DNA of 64,000 bases from Hemerocallis citrina (GCA_017893485.1 CM030361.1:309791724-309855723); one strand, 5' to 3'; counted from the first letter of the stretch, positions 44,017 through 56,231 are shown. Notes: generated by a model not told the origin, from the sequence alone. Program-made: numbers and translations.

Positions 44017-47000
44017 TGTAATACCCTGATTTTTCAATAAATGAGAAATTATTTATTTTGCACGTAGTGTGCACGTGCAATATTTTGTTTGGATTAATTT
44101 ATCATAATGTGTATAATTATTTAATATATTTTTCTCAAATTATTTTAGTACAAAAAGCCTTCTTTAAAAGCCTTATTTGATTTAATTAAAAAGCCTTTCT
44201 TAAAAAAAGCCCAAAAGCATTTTTATTTTAATTATTTTTATAAAATTATTTTGGCCCAAAAGAAAGCCCATGAATTAATTTATTTTAATTAAACTTGTCA
44301 TGTAGAAGACTTTTTTAAACAAAATTATTTTTTATACAATTTTGGAATGTACAAATTTGGCCTAGTTGCATGCACGTGCACTACACGTACACGTGCAATG
44401 CACACTCCCTATGCTTGGCCGGTAGCATTCTTTTTGGAGGGAAAGTTGAATTTTTGGTGTGGAGAACATGGGGGTAGTTTCAAGGAGGTGGGTAGTTTTC
44501 CTAACTCCTACTTGAATCTAAGCCTTTCATTTTGCAACCACCAAGATGATCTTAGCCCTCCATTCCCCTCATTTTTTAGTATAAATACCCCCTTCCTCAT
44601 GGCTAATTTTTCATATGCAAAGTGTAATTTCTAAAGATAATAGTATTATAATTGTGAGTTATAAAAGATAAGAGAGTGTGTGGTTCTTTGGTTGCTTGGA
44701 GCTTTCGGCCAAGGAGGAGAAGCATTCGGTTTGGATTGGAGAAGCATTCGGCTAGGGCTTGGGAGCTTGGAGTGGTGCACTCTTTGGCTAGGAGGAGGTG
44801 TTCTCATCTACTAGGACTTATTGCTTTTGTGTTCTCTCCATTAAGGTGGGTAAAACAATTCATGTTTCTAATATAGGGTTCATGCTAGTATATTGATAAC
44901 ACTATACATGGAAAATACTAATAAGAGACCACTCTAATTAAAAAGTTAGTATGTGAATGGCTTAGAATGATGTGATTAATTGTGTATGTGGATTGCTTGC
45001 ATGAAATTATACCATATGAAGCACTTTCTATGATTATTTAGTTTAATTGAATAATGATGCAATGTGATTAGCATGATGTGTGAAAATCTTTATTAATTAC
45101 TTGCAAATTGTGTGGTTGAAACATGATAATTGATAAAGATATTAACACTATGGAATTTGAATAGAAAAGTATATTGAATGCTTTGAATTCATGTGTAGAA
45201 GTGGCATAGATAAACCAAAGAATTGCTTGTTGTCATCAAATTAGAAATGTACCCAACTTAGTAATTGTTGAGTTGCACCTATTCATGTGCTATATGAATT
45301 CTTTTGCTAGTATGAGTATGGGAAAATCCAAAGTTGTATTGTGTGTGAATGTAGATTTATAACCAGTAAATTATCATGGAAATTTGGGGATAAAAGAGAG
45401 ATTAGAAGATCAATCGATTCTTTTTCAATGTCGAAAATAAAGGATTTGCTAGTTTTAATTAAACAAATAATTAATTTGGGTGGAGAAAATATGTTTTTAG
45501 TACAAAAATTTATTTTACACTTGTTGTTTTGAAGATTGAATAAAGATGATTAAATCTGGAATTTTTCAGTGGTTTATATAAAGGCAATATGAATCAAATT
45601 GTTTTGAACATCGAGTTGATTTCTAAAAACAGTGTGAATATGAAACTAATGGGTTTTAACCCATACTGTGACAACCTGAGCCAGGGGCTCAGGCGGTCGG
45701 TGACTCTGTTCGGTTTCCCTGAGCGGTGCGGTTCGAAACCCGGCCTCACCATCTTTTTACTTGACTGTGTATAAATATATATGAACAGCGAAATGATAGC
45801 ACATATATCTAATGCGCCCTCTTCTAATCGCTAGCACCGGTTGGCCTGATGGCGGGTGCTCTGGCCTTCTTCTCTACTGTGCTGGGTTCGAATCCTTCCC
45901 CTAGCACTTAGGGAAAAATATTTTTTTTTGGGAGTTTTTGATGTCCAAAAAATGTGAGAAAAATATGGTAATTTTCATAAAAATACAAGGAATTTTATGG
46001 GATTGGTTTGGGTATTATTTGAAGAAAGTATGAAGTAGTTTGTGAACAAATAGTATAATTAAAGCTATGGTTCTAAGACACTTATGGGAATTTCCAATTC
46101 ATAAAGATATATATGAAATGGGTTTATTAAGAAGTAATTGACATAAAGAATTTTGTGGTGTGACATGATATTATCAATTTTCACTTGAGAATATTGTGCA
46201 AAATGTAAAGTATGGGTGTTTAATTATAAAGTGCATGAGTGCATTGTATGATATTGGAAATTTAGAAATCATGTGGATGAAATTGTTGGCCTTGAATATG
46301 ATTTATGAGTTATAAGTATTCACTATGGACTTGTGAACAAAGAGTAAATCATGAATAAGAAAGAATATGAAATTGTGACATGAAAGTGGTTATGACTTAA
46401 AGATTGTGAAATGAAATTTGAAATAGAGTAGCTAAGTCTCCCCGGCATTGAGAAAGATGAATTGAATTGAAATTAGACCAAGGTTGGTCATGGTAAAACG
46501 AATGAATAAGTCCGGTTGATGGAGAGGCTAACTCTAGTGATTATTTTGTTCATGATTTTTAAATAAAACTAAGGACTAGTACATAGTGGAGATGTGATGA
46601 AAGTAGAAGAAAAACATGAGTATGAGGGCCAACGGATAGCGGTGTGAGAGCGATTCACAGGTTGCCTGCTTGATGCGTCAAGACAGTGCGTGGGCGCTAC
46701 TCCGGAATTATCGTCCCGGTGGCGACGCTCGTGGGATGTTCGAGTGGCTATGGGTGGTGCCATTGTTCCATGGCGGAGGCTGAATTGTCCATAGGTTGCC
46801 TGCTCGATGCGTCGTGACAGTGCGTGGGATTCCCCTCCAGGCTGCCTGGACATGGGCTCATAGATCATAGGACATCTAAGACACTACCGTAGTTACAGTA
46901 GTAGTTTAAGACATAACGGGGGATTGAACCCTATAAAGATGAAGAACGAATAAGGGCTTGTCCTCGGACCTATGTAGTATGGGATGCATAGAATCCGAAC

Positions 47001-47455
47001 AAGTGTGCATTAGTGTCATATAACATAATTAACTGCATTAAGGACTAAGTGCACAATCACAACACGACATCAATAGGGTAGTCCCTTTAGTTTGAATGTG
47101 ACAAGTTTGTGTTTGCTAAATATGAAATGTTAAGTTATACTATCTTCGGCAAGAGAGGACGGCCGTGTATAATGATCGTCGGTTGAATAAACTGACGTAC
47201 CCACAGTCTAACATGCAGGTGAATGTCATGCTAAAGATTAAAGAAGATTTGGATGCTTAAAGATTTTATCAAGCTGTTGTACTTGTATTTAATTGTTGTA
47301 TTTTACTTCCGCTGTGCAAAAGAAAGATGTAATTATGATGTAAACTCTGATGTATGATGAAAAGTTTTTATTTCCCTGTAAAAGTGTACTAAAGAAAGTG
47401 AAAAGATCCTGTAGAACATCTCGAATTCAGTGTATTTGGGATTCGGGGCGTTACA
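44017..47455 (+). mobile_element. Solo giant LTR (copy B, 3.44 kb)
   Basis: TGTAATACCCTG...GGGGCGTTACA flanked by CAATG (44012-44016 and 47456-47460). Its end, read in reverse, matches the start of 8773-12229 (CCCCGAAT.CCAAATA and following), so A and B are opposite-orientation copies of one family. TATA box TATAAATAC near 44580. A repeated block of about 170 bp with GGTTGCCTGCT(T/C)GATGCGTC lies at 46655-46850. No PBS or internal DNA remains. Confidence 0.85.
45667..45905 (+). promoter_or_regulatory. Two tRNA-like box B motifs in solo LTR B
   Basis: GGTTCGAAACC (45730-45740), soon followed by TTTTT (about 45754), and GGTTCGAATCC (45885-45895) with a box-A-like TGGCCTGATGG (45842-45852) 43 nt upstream and a T-run at about 45922. 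Arrangement parallels that in solo LTR A. Confidence 0.4.
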
Positions 47456-48608
47456 CAATGCCATCGCCCGTTGTGGCGAGAGGAGAATATGATACTTCAA
47501 TCAGTTGGGTCTTGTTTTGGTTTTCTGATTGAGAGAGGGTGAGAGAAAGTGAGTGAGTTAAGATGTTGCTCCTCACTACTCTATGTTGGTGGTAGTTTGG
47601 ATTTGTGAGAAATCACTGGAGATAGCAATGGCGTGAGGAAGGCGAAGGTATCCTCTTCACGGCTCTCTCCTTGACTGCGATTTTTGGTGGAGGAGTAATA
47701 ACAACCAGATGATGGGAGGATAGGAAGTGTAGAGTGAGCTTGGCGGCTGTCAAAACTCTGTCTACGGGGTTTGAGCCCAAAGATGGGGCCCCCCAGCGAG
47801 TAGACTAAGCTCGGCGGTTGTCAAAATTCGGCCTGCGGGGCTTGGGCCCATAGATGGGGTCCTCCAGCGAGGAGAAGGCAGGGCTCGACGGATGATAAAA
47901 TCTTGCCAGACTAGTTTCAAGTGGGTGTGCATGTATCATGGAGGCAGTGTACGAAGCTAAACTGACGTACATACAATTTTGATGGACCAAGTATGTTTGT
48001 CGGCCCACCCTCCAGGGTTGTTGAAGGGATTTGTTGTTTGTACGAGTTATGTTGCTTCATATATGTTCTATTTTCTGTCTGTAGGTTGTACCTTGGTCCA
48101 GTACTATGGGTTTTTTTTTAATTTCTTATTAATGAAACAAGATGGCCATATTCCACCTTTTCCTTCAAAAAAAATTTATAAAATGTTCACTTTGTCCTCT
48201 TCTATAATTTAAGTATTACTCATTTTATAAAAAGATTACAAGAAAATTGGAAATCTCATAAAAAAGTACGTGATAGACATTGAAGAATGACAAGATATTT
48301 GTCTCGTAAATTTAATATATAATATAGTTTATATTTTGAAATAAATAAATAAATAGAATGACTAATATTTTGAAATGGATGAAGTATTTCATACTTGAGT
48401 GTTGAATCTCATATCCTTGCTGACGTAATTAGATAGTTTCTGATAAACCTATGGAGATGCACTCGATCTTTCTATACATAAAAAAAAAATCTACAAGTGG
48501 AAACATTTATCAATCTTTTGGCTTTTGGGATCCCATTCACAAACTTTAATAGAACAGAGATATATGAATACAGTTTTCACAATAATTGTATGGAAAATGT
48601 ACTCTCTA

Positions 48609-48933
48609 CGGGGGCGGATCCAAGATTGAAATGTGAGGGGGGCTGAAAATTTTTTTTGTACAAGGTAACATGCAAAATATATATAAAGTTGTTATCGATA
48701 CTAGAGGAGTAAAGTTGTTATAGATACTAGATAGAATAGAGTTAAGCTTGGGCCCAAAAAAATAAACAGAAGGCTCAAATATATATGGGGTGGGCTTTAA
48801 AATATATTTGGGGTGGGCTTTAAAAAATTTTTTTTTGGGGGGGGGGGGGGGGGGCTGAAACATAAATTCACACTACTATACCAAAAAAAAAAAAAACAAA
48901 AAAAAAACAAAAAATACAACCAAATGTTAAATG

Positions 48934-48971
<38 letters not shown>

Positions 48972-49000
48972 TACCCTAGCCCCCCCTGGATCCGCCCCTG
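48609..49000. mobile_element. hAT MITE with long G-tracts
   Basis: Ends CGGGGGCGGATCCA (48609) and complement of CAGGGGCGGATCCA (to 49000) with 8-bp duplication ACTCTCTA (48601-48608 and 49001-49008). Inside are runs of 18 G (48837-48854) and 34 G (48936-48969) and a short tandem duplication of GGGTGGGCTTTAAAA near 48788-48825. No coding sequence; frames with polyglycine or polyproline are artefacts of the runs. Confidence 0.85.
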
Positions 49001-49008
49001 ACTCTCTA

Positions 49009-49980
49009 CAATCTGATTTAACACAATCTCTACCGTATTGCAAGAGATTCATACATCAATGTAACTTAGTAAAAATAATATCATAAAGCTTGTACATATA
49101 GCACTATCCTCGATATGTATCACTCGGATCAGATTCGATCGGAAAGGGTTTGGGCCGGGTTCTATTGCCATTTGCCACCCAAATCTTAGCTTGCAAATCT
49201 CTAATATTATAATAGGAGAATGTCTTAGGATCATTTGTAATTCTGTTAACGCGTATGATGCATGTGCATAACTAATATAAATAAGATTTCAAGTTCGAGT
49301 TCTCACTACATAAGAGTTTTTATTTTATTTGTTTAAAAAATAATTATTCAGACATGTATCACACGTATAAATTACTAATCTAGAACTAAAAGAGTAAGTA
49401 CTGGTTGCTGAGTCAGTAAGCTTATGGCCAGTTTTAGTGATTTGGGCTGTAGCTATTCACAAATGCTACAGATACCTTAAATTTTACTCCAAACTGATTC
49501 CAACCGTTAAAAGATAAATCCCCGGCCACTAAAAACTTAAAAAATAATTAAAATATTATTCAAATCTTGTCTTTTAGTAGTTTGGGTATGTTTAGAATAA
49601 AATTTGAAGTATGTGTAGTCCTCCTCGTGGTTATTTGTCGTTTTTTGAAATAATAAAATAATCCGCCCTTAATTTGCGGTGTACTTCTGTTCTTGAGGTC
49701 TACCCTTTTCCGTTTCTTCTTCTTGTCCCGTCCCGCTCCGTTTCACTTTTTTGTAACAGTCTGTTGTCCAACATTTTCCAGATCAATCCTTCCATAATTT
49801 TGTATGTTGCATATATAACCAAGTACATGGCTTTTCGCAATATTCCCTTTTAACGAATTGAATCGTCCATTGATTTACAAGATCAGTCATTAGCGTACTC
49901 TTCAGAAGCATTGCATCTTACGTCAGATATTAATCTTTTCCAATATTTTACATGTTAATTACAATATTAATTTTTCTCTC
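49009..49980. other. Interval without recognised features
   Basis: No gene or structured repeat recognised. Confidence 0.5.
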
Positions 49981-49983
49981 TAA

Positions 49984-50623
49984 GAGCATCCACAGTATTT
50001 TGCTATATTTGCCAATTTCTCATTTTTTGAGAAACAAGAAGCTGCAGTCGTTTGCTATTTTGTCATATTTTGACAAAATCGCTACAGTCGCTTCTCATTT
50101 TTGAGAAACGAAATTGCGATTCTCAAATTATAAGAGACAATACAAGTTGTCTCGTCCCAATTATTATTATTATTTTTAATTACGTCGGACGATACAACAT
50201 GTATCGTTCCTTTTTTTTTTTGAATTGATCGGACGGTTCTGATTCGTCGAAAAAAGAAAAAAAATTCACAAATTAGCTCGGACGAGACAAGTTGTCTCGT
50301 CTCAAGCTAAAAAGCTTGGGACGGGACAACATGTCCCGCCCATAAAAAGGGGCATTTAAATTAGGGCTTAAACATAGTATAGTTAGTTAATTATTAGGTT
50401 TAGGTTATATTTTATTATATAATTTATTTAATTAAACTAATTTAATCTCTAATCATCCAACTAATTAACCGTAGAATAAAAATAAAAAAAAATCCGACGA
50501 AACATGTCTCGTCCGTCTCAAATTTTAGCAACAAAAGCAAAAAACGACTGCAGACGATTACGCTAAATGCTATTACTGTAGCTGTCATTTTGGCAAATTT
50601 GAGAAACACCATTGTAGATGCTC
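49984..50623. mobile_element. PIF/Harbinger-type MITE with internal palindromes
   Basis: Ends GAGCATCCACAGT and complement of GAGCATCTACAAT, flanked by TAA (49981-49983 and 50624-50626), the 3-bp target of PIF/Harbinger. 640 bp, no transposase. Contains several short palindromes around ACAA..TGT (about 50127, 50186, 50282, 50317, 50494). Confidence 0.8.
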
Positions 50624-50910
50624 TAATTCGATTCAGTTGTGATTAAATGTCATATCATATTCCTCCATGCCAGTTTTACTAATTAAAGACAATTAGAATG
50701 AATAAAGCATTGTAATGACAATAGTTATCGAACAAGAACTTACAATGACATGGTGGTTATAAGTACATCTCAATTGTTATGAGTTGGTTCCGTTGCACTA
50801 TCTCATAACTTGAGATCAAAGGCTTCTACACACATAAAAGATTCATGAGAATGACATGCATGTATTTTATATCTTTCCTTTTAAAGTTGGAAGTGTGAAG
50901 GTGTTTAAAG

Positions 50911-52062
50911 TGTTGGGATTTGTGCACAAGAGAGACTAGGTTTTTTATCCTTGCTCTCATATTTATAGAGGAGATGAAAGCCTAGGGTTAAGAACTTTAG
51001 GAAATCCTAGTTGGAATAAAATTACAATACTGTCCACTATGTATTTGTATTTTGCTCCCCAACTAAAATCTACATTATTATTAGACCCTTGTCACAATAT
51101 AGTTCTACAAGACGGTCCTCTTTACCGATATTCACAAATACACCCTTGGAATTTGTGATACCACCTCCATGGGTCAATTTGTAACTTAAACCTTGTTTTC
51201 GCAATTAACCTTTTATACAATCTGACAATAACTCTAAAATTTATTTTTTTACAAAATAAAATTTTGTATATAATAAAATATTTTTTCTGTAAAATATACT
51301 AATGGGATTTTATTCTCAGATTATAACCTTTGTTAAATGAACAAGAGAATATCTTCTCTTTTTAGAGATGGGATTCCGTATTACAAATACATGTTCTCAT
51401 ATTTCTAATAAGACACATCCAATGCATTGAGGTATTGATCTAGAAGACCTCACTCTTTGATTTATCAAAATGCCCGATATTAAAAAATGAGTTCACTATA
51501 TGCTCAGGATTTGGAGGTCATGTTTATATTGCCTTTAACGATAACACTGTCTTGTGCTTATTTACAAGTGTAATCATTCTTTGTTCCATCAATTCGTACT
51601 AAACGAACTAGCAAAACAAGTTCGAGTCAAACTCTCACTTGTTGTGCTACAGTCTGCCAAATAGAATGCCCAGTTCTATTACAGGCTGTGAATATGTTCT
51701 TTGTGCATAGACATGATTACTATGCAGCATGGACCTTATTGATTCACAATATCAATATTTGTGAATGAATCAAAAATTGCTCTATTAATAAAATGACAAA
51801 TAAATAAATTTATTTCTGTCTAATCATATAACCCTAGATAAAGAGCTTAAGTAGTTGGTATGATTATTTGATATTTGGAAATATGTACTTAGCACAAATC
51901 ATCGTCATTAATTAGCCCACAAAAGGATTGATCACCAACTTAATTTGATGCATGTTAACACGTACCATGGACAAGTGTATGACCCAATAATATTTATCAT
52001 GCTTAAGCTACTTTAGCATATGATTAGCTGCACCTAATGGCCATCTTACATGTTTTTTGATA
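50911..52062 (-). repeat. Probable solo or terminal LTR remnant
   Basis: On the minus strand a polypurine-like GCTAGTGGGAAAC (complement of 52063-52075) precedes TATCAAAAAACATG, and the segment ends AATCCCAACA at 50911; TATA box CTATAAATATG is the complement of about 50958-50968. No primer site follows and no TSD was found. The short distance from TATA box to the proposed end is a weakness. Confidence 0.35.
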
Positions 52063-52408
52063 GTTTCCCACTAGCTGGGCTAAATTGATCTTAGTCTTAT
52101 GTCAATATATATATATATATATATGACCATTTCAGCTTTAGTTTGGTTCTATTTGGATCAAACTCGATGGAGGTCGAATTGATTTGACTCTTGAGGAGAG
52201 AAGAAGGCGATGATCGTTTTCATCGAATTGGATTGAAAATGGCAATGTTAGATCCCTTTTGCTTTGATTGATACTCACTCTTCAACAACCACACAACTGT
52301 TGGCATGCATGTAGATGAAATATGATATATATTTATAAACATGGAATCCACGTTCTCATCCTTATCCCTATATCCACTTTCAATAACCCTTTTTTCATCA
52401 TCATCATC

Positions 52409-52410
<2 letters not shown>

Positions 52411-52444
<34 letters not shown>
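52411..52444. repeat. (TA)n microsatellite at the Helitron target
   Basis: About 17 TA units, preceded by a (CAT)n run (52396-52410), abutting the proposed Helitron 3' end. Confidence 0.95.
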
Positions 52445-52445
<1 letters not shown>

Positions 52446-52490
52446 TAGTTTAAATTTACCGTGCACCAAGTGCACGTGACTTGGTGCACA
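52445..52490 (-). other. Helitron 3' terminus (hairpin plus CTAG)
   Basis: Minus strand: GTGCACCAAGT, 7-nt loop CACGTGC, ACTTGGTGCAC (complement of 52462-52490), spacer GGTAAATTTAAA, CTAG (52448-52445), then T. This is the canonical CTRR-T Helitron end. Confidence 0.75.
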
Positions 52491-52835
52491 TAAATGGTGA
52501 ATATTTCATCTAAACATACTTTCATTAAGCACACGTATATTCTTCAAACTACAAATTCGACGAAGTCAATCACCCTAAAAAGCTAACCATGGATTTCAAA
52601 ATTACTCCAACAACAACATGCTCATCGAAATCAAATTTGAAGCAATTATCGAGAACCCAAGTTTAATCAATTAAAGCAGAATTTCAATCAAAACAAAGGA
52701 AAAATGGATCAAAATTCGAACGATGTAAAAGAGAGATATATGCGTAATAGTTTCATCTAAAACATAATTAAAAAAAGTTTTTTAAAAAAACAAATAAGTA
52801 AATCCTAATGTGATATCATTGTATTTTTCATAAAA

Positions 52836-54291
52836 TCAATCATCACTTTCGACTTTAACTTTCTTGAGGTTAAAATTGCTTGTACTTTCTTGTTCATCCT
52901 TTTTAATTTTGCAGCCTGTCAATATTCTCGTAGTTGTTCTTCCATATTGGACATCTTGTGATTTGATTAAAAACGTATACTCATCTCCAATGCATTTCTT
53001 GGTCCGTCTATCAAATTCTTCGACATTTTTTTCCTGCATATAAAAAAATTAAGAAATTAGCTCTTAATTAATTGTAACAATTAATTGTAACACTGTGGTA
53101 ATAACATATTATACCTTATTCTTAATGTCTTTCAGGTCTTTTGCGGAACAGCCAATGATGCACCTTGCTTCCTCATCAAATAAAGTCAATTCTGCCTCCG
53201 CACTTTTATCTTTTATTGTGATTTTGAATACATATCTGAAACATGTTATTGTTAGTTTTTTTAAAAATTAATTGTATATTTTTTTTAATAATTTGATTGA
53301 AGAATGGAAATATGGGAAAATAACAATATGTTCTTTTGTATACCTTGGCTCATATTCAACATTACTCTTTTTACATTTTCGACAATAAGCTTCTTCATTT
53401 TCGACATTGACTTTTGTTGAACAGATTTTGCATGCAATGTACCATGGATCTCTAACGTCTTTGACACTTTCGATCAAAACTTTGCAAAAGTAGTATTTTG
53501 CCTTGAAATATAAAAAAGAAATCAAAGTCATCAAAAAATTTATAGACATATATAGAATTGAATAAAATATTTAAAATAATTTCGTTGTCCATAATACCTC
53601 CGAAGAATCTTCGTCTGCACAATAGAGAATGTCAGATAGTTTTACTTCTTCCACATCCATTACTTTTCTTTTGTTTATTTGTAAGGAATTACTTTTTATC
53701 AAAATTTCATTACATTTTATCCTGAAACAAACAAACAAAATTATGTTAAATTATACTCTAAAAGGCAATAATTAAAGAATTAAATATACAAAATAAATTA
53801 TACCATTCTTTAATTTTATATGCTTCTGGTTCATTGGGATTTATCTCTATTGTAGTGTTGCTTGTTGATGTGAGAGAGAATCCTGTTGAAAAAATCAATA
53901 ATAAATTAAAAATGAAATATATAATAAATAACATTATTAATTTTTATTGTATATAATTACCTCCAAAGTTTGAGTTTTTTATAGAGGTAATTGCAATAAT
54001 TGGCATGTTGGGTGATAATTCTTTCAGAGCTTTTCCTTCCTTGATTGCTAGTTCTCCCCATAATGTAAGTAAGATTGGTTTTGACCTTAAATTAAGGCAA
54101 AACCTATGAATTACAAAACAATTATGTATATTATTATACAACTTAATTAATTGATATTACCTGAATCCTACAACTGTAAGATTTCGCTTCTCTACTTCAT
54201 TACCATATTTTGAGTCCACCTTATCTACATCTCCTGCTTTAATTACTGCTAAACAAAGATCTGTAATTCAATGCAATTAGTATTTGATATC

Positions 54292-54361
<70 letters not shown>

Positions 54362-54912
54362 ATAATTTTTTACCTTTAAAGACAATAGAAGATAATTTTT
54401 TACCTTTAAAGACAGTAGAAGATGTATTTTGCAATTCGTCTATAGTTGCAAATTTGTACCTATCCTTATCAATGATAAGATTTTTCTCAACTTCATCTAC
54501 AACACTTCCCAACTTCAAAATGATGTCAAATTTATCGTGCATTGGGTTATATCTTTTGTCGACATTTTTTAGTACTCCATTAGAAATTAAGTAAGTTTTA
54601 TGCTCCTCAAGCGTATGTTGGAACGCTTCCACTGCTTCATTAAACATTATCGCCAGTATTCTAGTTCCCTAGAAAAGATGAAAATTAAGTATCAATAATT
54701 ATTTATGTATGTATATGTATGAATATTTTAACAATATTTAAAGTATCTACCTCATCATCCATTAGTGCCACTTTCGAGATTTTTCCTGTGCCTTTACTAT
54801 TTTTGTATTCTTTCACACCATAATGTTTCGTAACTAATACTTTAATAGTCCACAATTGTTGATTTTCTTGCAAGGAATTGATAGAGGAGTAATCATTGTG
54901 GTATTTGTCCAT
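52836..54912 (-). CDS. RPA70-like single-strand DNA-binding protein, nine exons
   Basis: Predicted exons (minus): 54912-54751, 54668-54404, 54260-54161, 54085-53961, 53882-53804, 53721-53598, 53501-53344, 53235-53115, 53033-52836. All introns are GT-AG, phases agree, and the sum is 1332 nt, 443 residues. It resembles the large subunit of replication protein A, which binds single-stranded DNA in replication and repair. A first OB fold (about residues 18-115) has LWTIKVLVTK, KVALMDDEGTRI and TYLISNG; a second (about 135-240) has LLTLWGELA and INPNEPEAY; the C-terminal one has the zinc ribbon CKIC (309-312) and CRKC (325-328). It lacks the N-terminal protein-interaction domain of full RPA70 (usually 600 or more residues), as Helitron-associated forms do. 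No stop or frameshift. A 30-bp duplication offers a second donor after exon 2 (54374). Confidence 0.82.
54295..54358. repeat. (TA)n microsatellite in intron 2 of the RPA70-like gene
   Basis: About 32 uninterrupted TA units, 16 bp beyond the second possible splice donor. Confidence 0.95.
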
Positions 54913-55164
54913 TGATATAGTTAATCTGCAAAAAATAAATTAATTAAGTTAATCTGCAAGGAATAGTAAAAGTGATATTTAGATGATGTGGCAGCAAAAA
55001 GAATATAACAAAAAATATTTTGGGGTGAGAGAATTGAGACTTATTATGTGTTCAGTAAACCATATTTTCAACGCATCAAATCTTTATATTCAATATAAAG
55101 TTAATGAATAGAATGCTTTTTAGGATGATTATGATTATGCATGAATTGATTGAATGTCTGAATA

Positions 55165-56231
55165 CTCCGCAGTATAATATACTAAGGTTCAAAGGACATT
55201 TACCAAGAAACAACTTGCCATGAAACCCTATGGATAAATTTGCATAATATACAACAAAGATGACCATGATTCTTGCAAACATAACATTGTATTTTCTGTT
55301 CAATCCAAAACAATCAATGTCTACAGCGTGGCACCTCTGGCTCTAATCCAAAACAATCAATGTTTATTTCACTGCAAATGTTGTACCATTTGTGTGTATT
55401 AATGCATTTAAACTCGAAACACCACTAAGGATCAAACACTCTCCAAAATTGCTGGAAATTGAATTGATAGCAACCATATAGCTAGCTGATTACTTATAAG
55501 TTAGTAGCGATTAGCAAATAATTAGGTTGCAGCTAGACTATATTATTTACACTCCTAAATCTAACTGTGATTTTCATGTACTACATATCCGTTTGTGTAA
55601 ATACTAAATACAAACCTAAAGAAAATTAACAGTCTACAAAACAGATATAGTACTTCTTCACCTCTATACATAGATTCAGGATATAATCAACACCACTGTT
55701 ACCTTCACGGAAAGTGTGGATCACGTAATAATCCGGTAGGAAAATTTAACTAATCCACTCATCATGCAGGCAGTAAAAACATTACCTTCTTGATGTCTTT
55801 CTGCATGAAGCAAGTCTAAATTAACTTGAAGAGTATCCCCTGTTTGTTCTGAAATAAATGAAGAGTAAATAGAAAATATTGCAGTGAAGAGGACTGGCTA
55901 TTGCAGATCTAGGACATTTAAGCTGGATATTTTTTCCAAACCAAGAAAGTAGACATTTCCCTTCCAGACAAGACGATCCTCGTCAAGTGTATGTCAAAAG
56001 TATAAACAATTATCAAGCTTTATACCTGTTAATAACCCGACGAACTATAATGCATGTTTGGTAGCAAAGTGGTAGGGGCGTTCTCATATTGCTGGATATT
56101 GATGTGAATGTAGCTAGATCAAGCTCTTTCCATCAGTTATTAATTACATCCATCTTCGTCCTCGGTCCGCCTCTACAAATTTGCCGCGGTCAAACAGCAA
56201 GTTCGACATCCAACTCTCTCATAATGAGGGA
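55165..56231. repeat. Near-identical direct repeat, copy 1
   Basis: Matches 62934-64000 at a constant offset of 7769 with three substitutions, all in the first 110 bp, and no indels. Copy 1 lies inside the proposed Helitron, upstream of the RPA70-like gene. No intact gene is seen in it. Confidence 0.95.

Larger units (their letters stand above)
42848..48175 (+). mobile_element. Non-autonomous LINE-like retroposon
   Basis: Flanked by the 14-bp duplication TTATAAAATGTTCA (42834-42847 and 48176-48189) and ending in an A-run (about 48167-48174), the signs of target-primed reverse transcription. Excluding the solo LTR inside it, about 1.88 kb remains: a CT-rich start, a GC-rich segment (42940-43260) like plant L1 5' ends, repeated segments with CACCATGTCCAC (43451 and 43762) and GGGCCC..AGA(C/T)GGGG blocks (43680, 47775, 47850). 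No reverse transcriptase or endonuclease is present, so it was mobilised in trans or is an internally deleted LINE. Confidence 0.65.
42717..48384. mobile_element. Mariner/Stowaway-type MITE split by a retroposon
   Basis: Left end CTCACTCCGTTTCAAAATAT (42717-42736) and right end, complement of CTTCATCCATTTCAAAATAT (about 48365-48384), are inverted repeats of the CTCCCTCCGT type, flanked by TA (42715-42716 and 48385-48386). Joining the parts at the internal 14-bp duplication gives about 330 bp of original element. Confidence 0.75.

Noticed and set aside
45730..45895. tRNA genes
   Set aside because: Box B matches are present but no cloverleaf with acceptor, D and anticodon arms could be formed by eye; treated as promoter-like motifs only.
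48797..49024. Polyglycine/polyproline open frames
   Set aside because: Produced by homopolymer G runs within a MITE.
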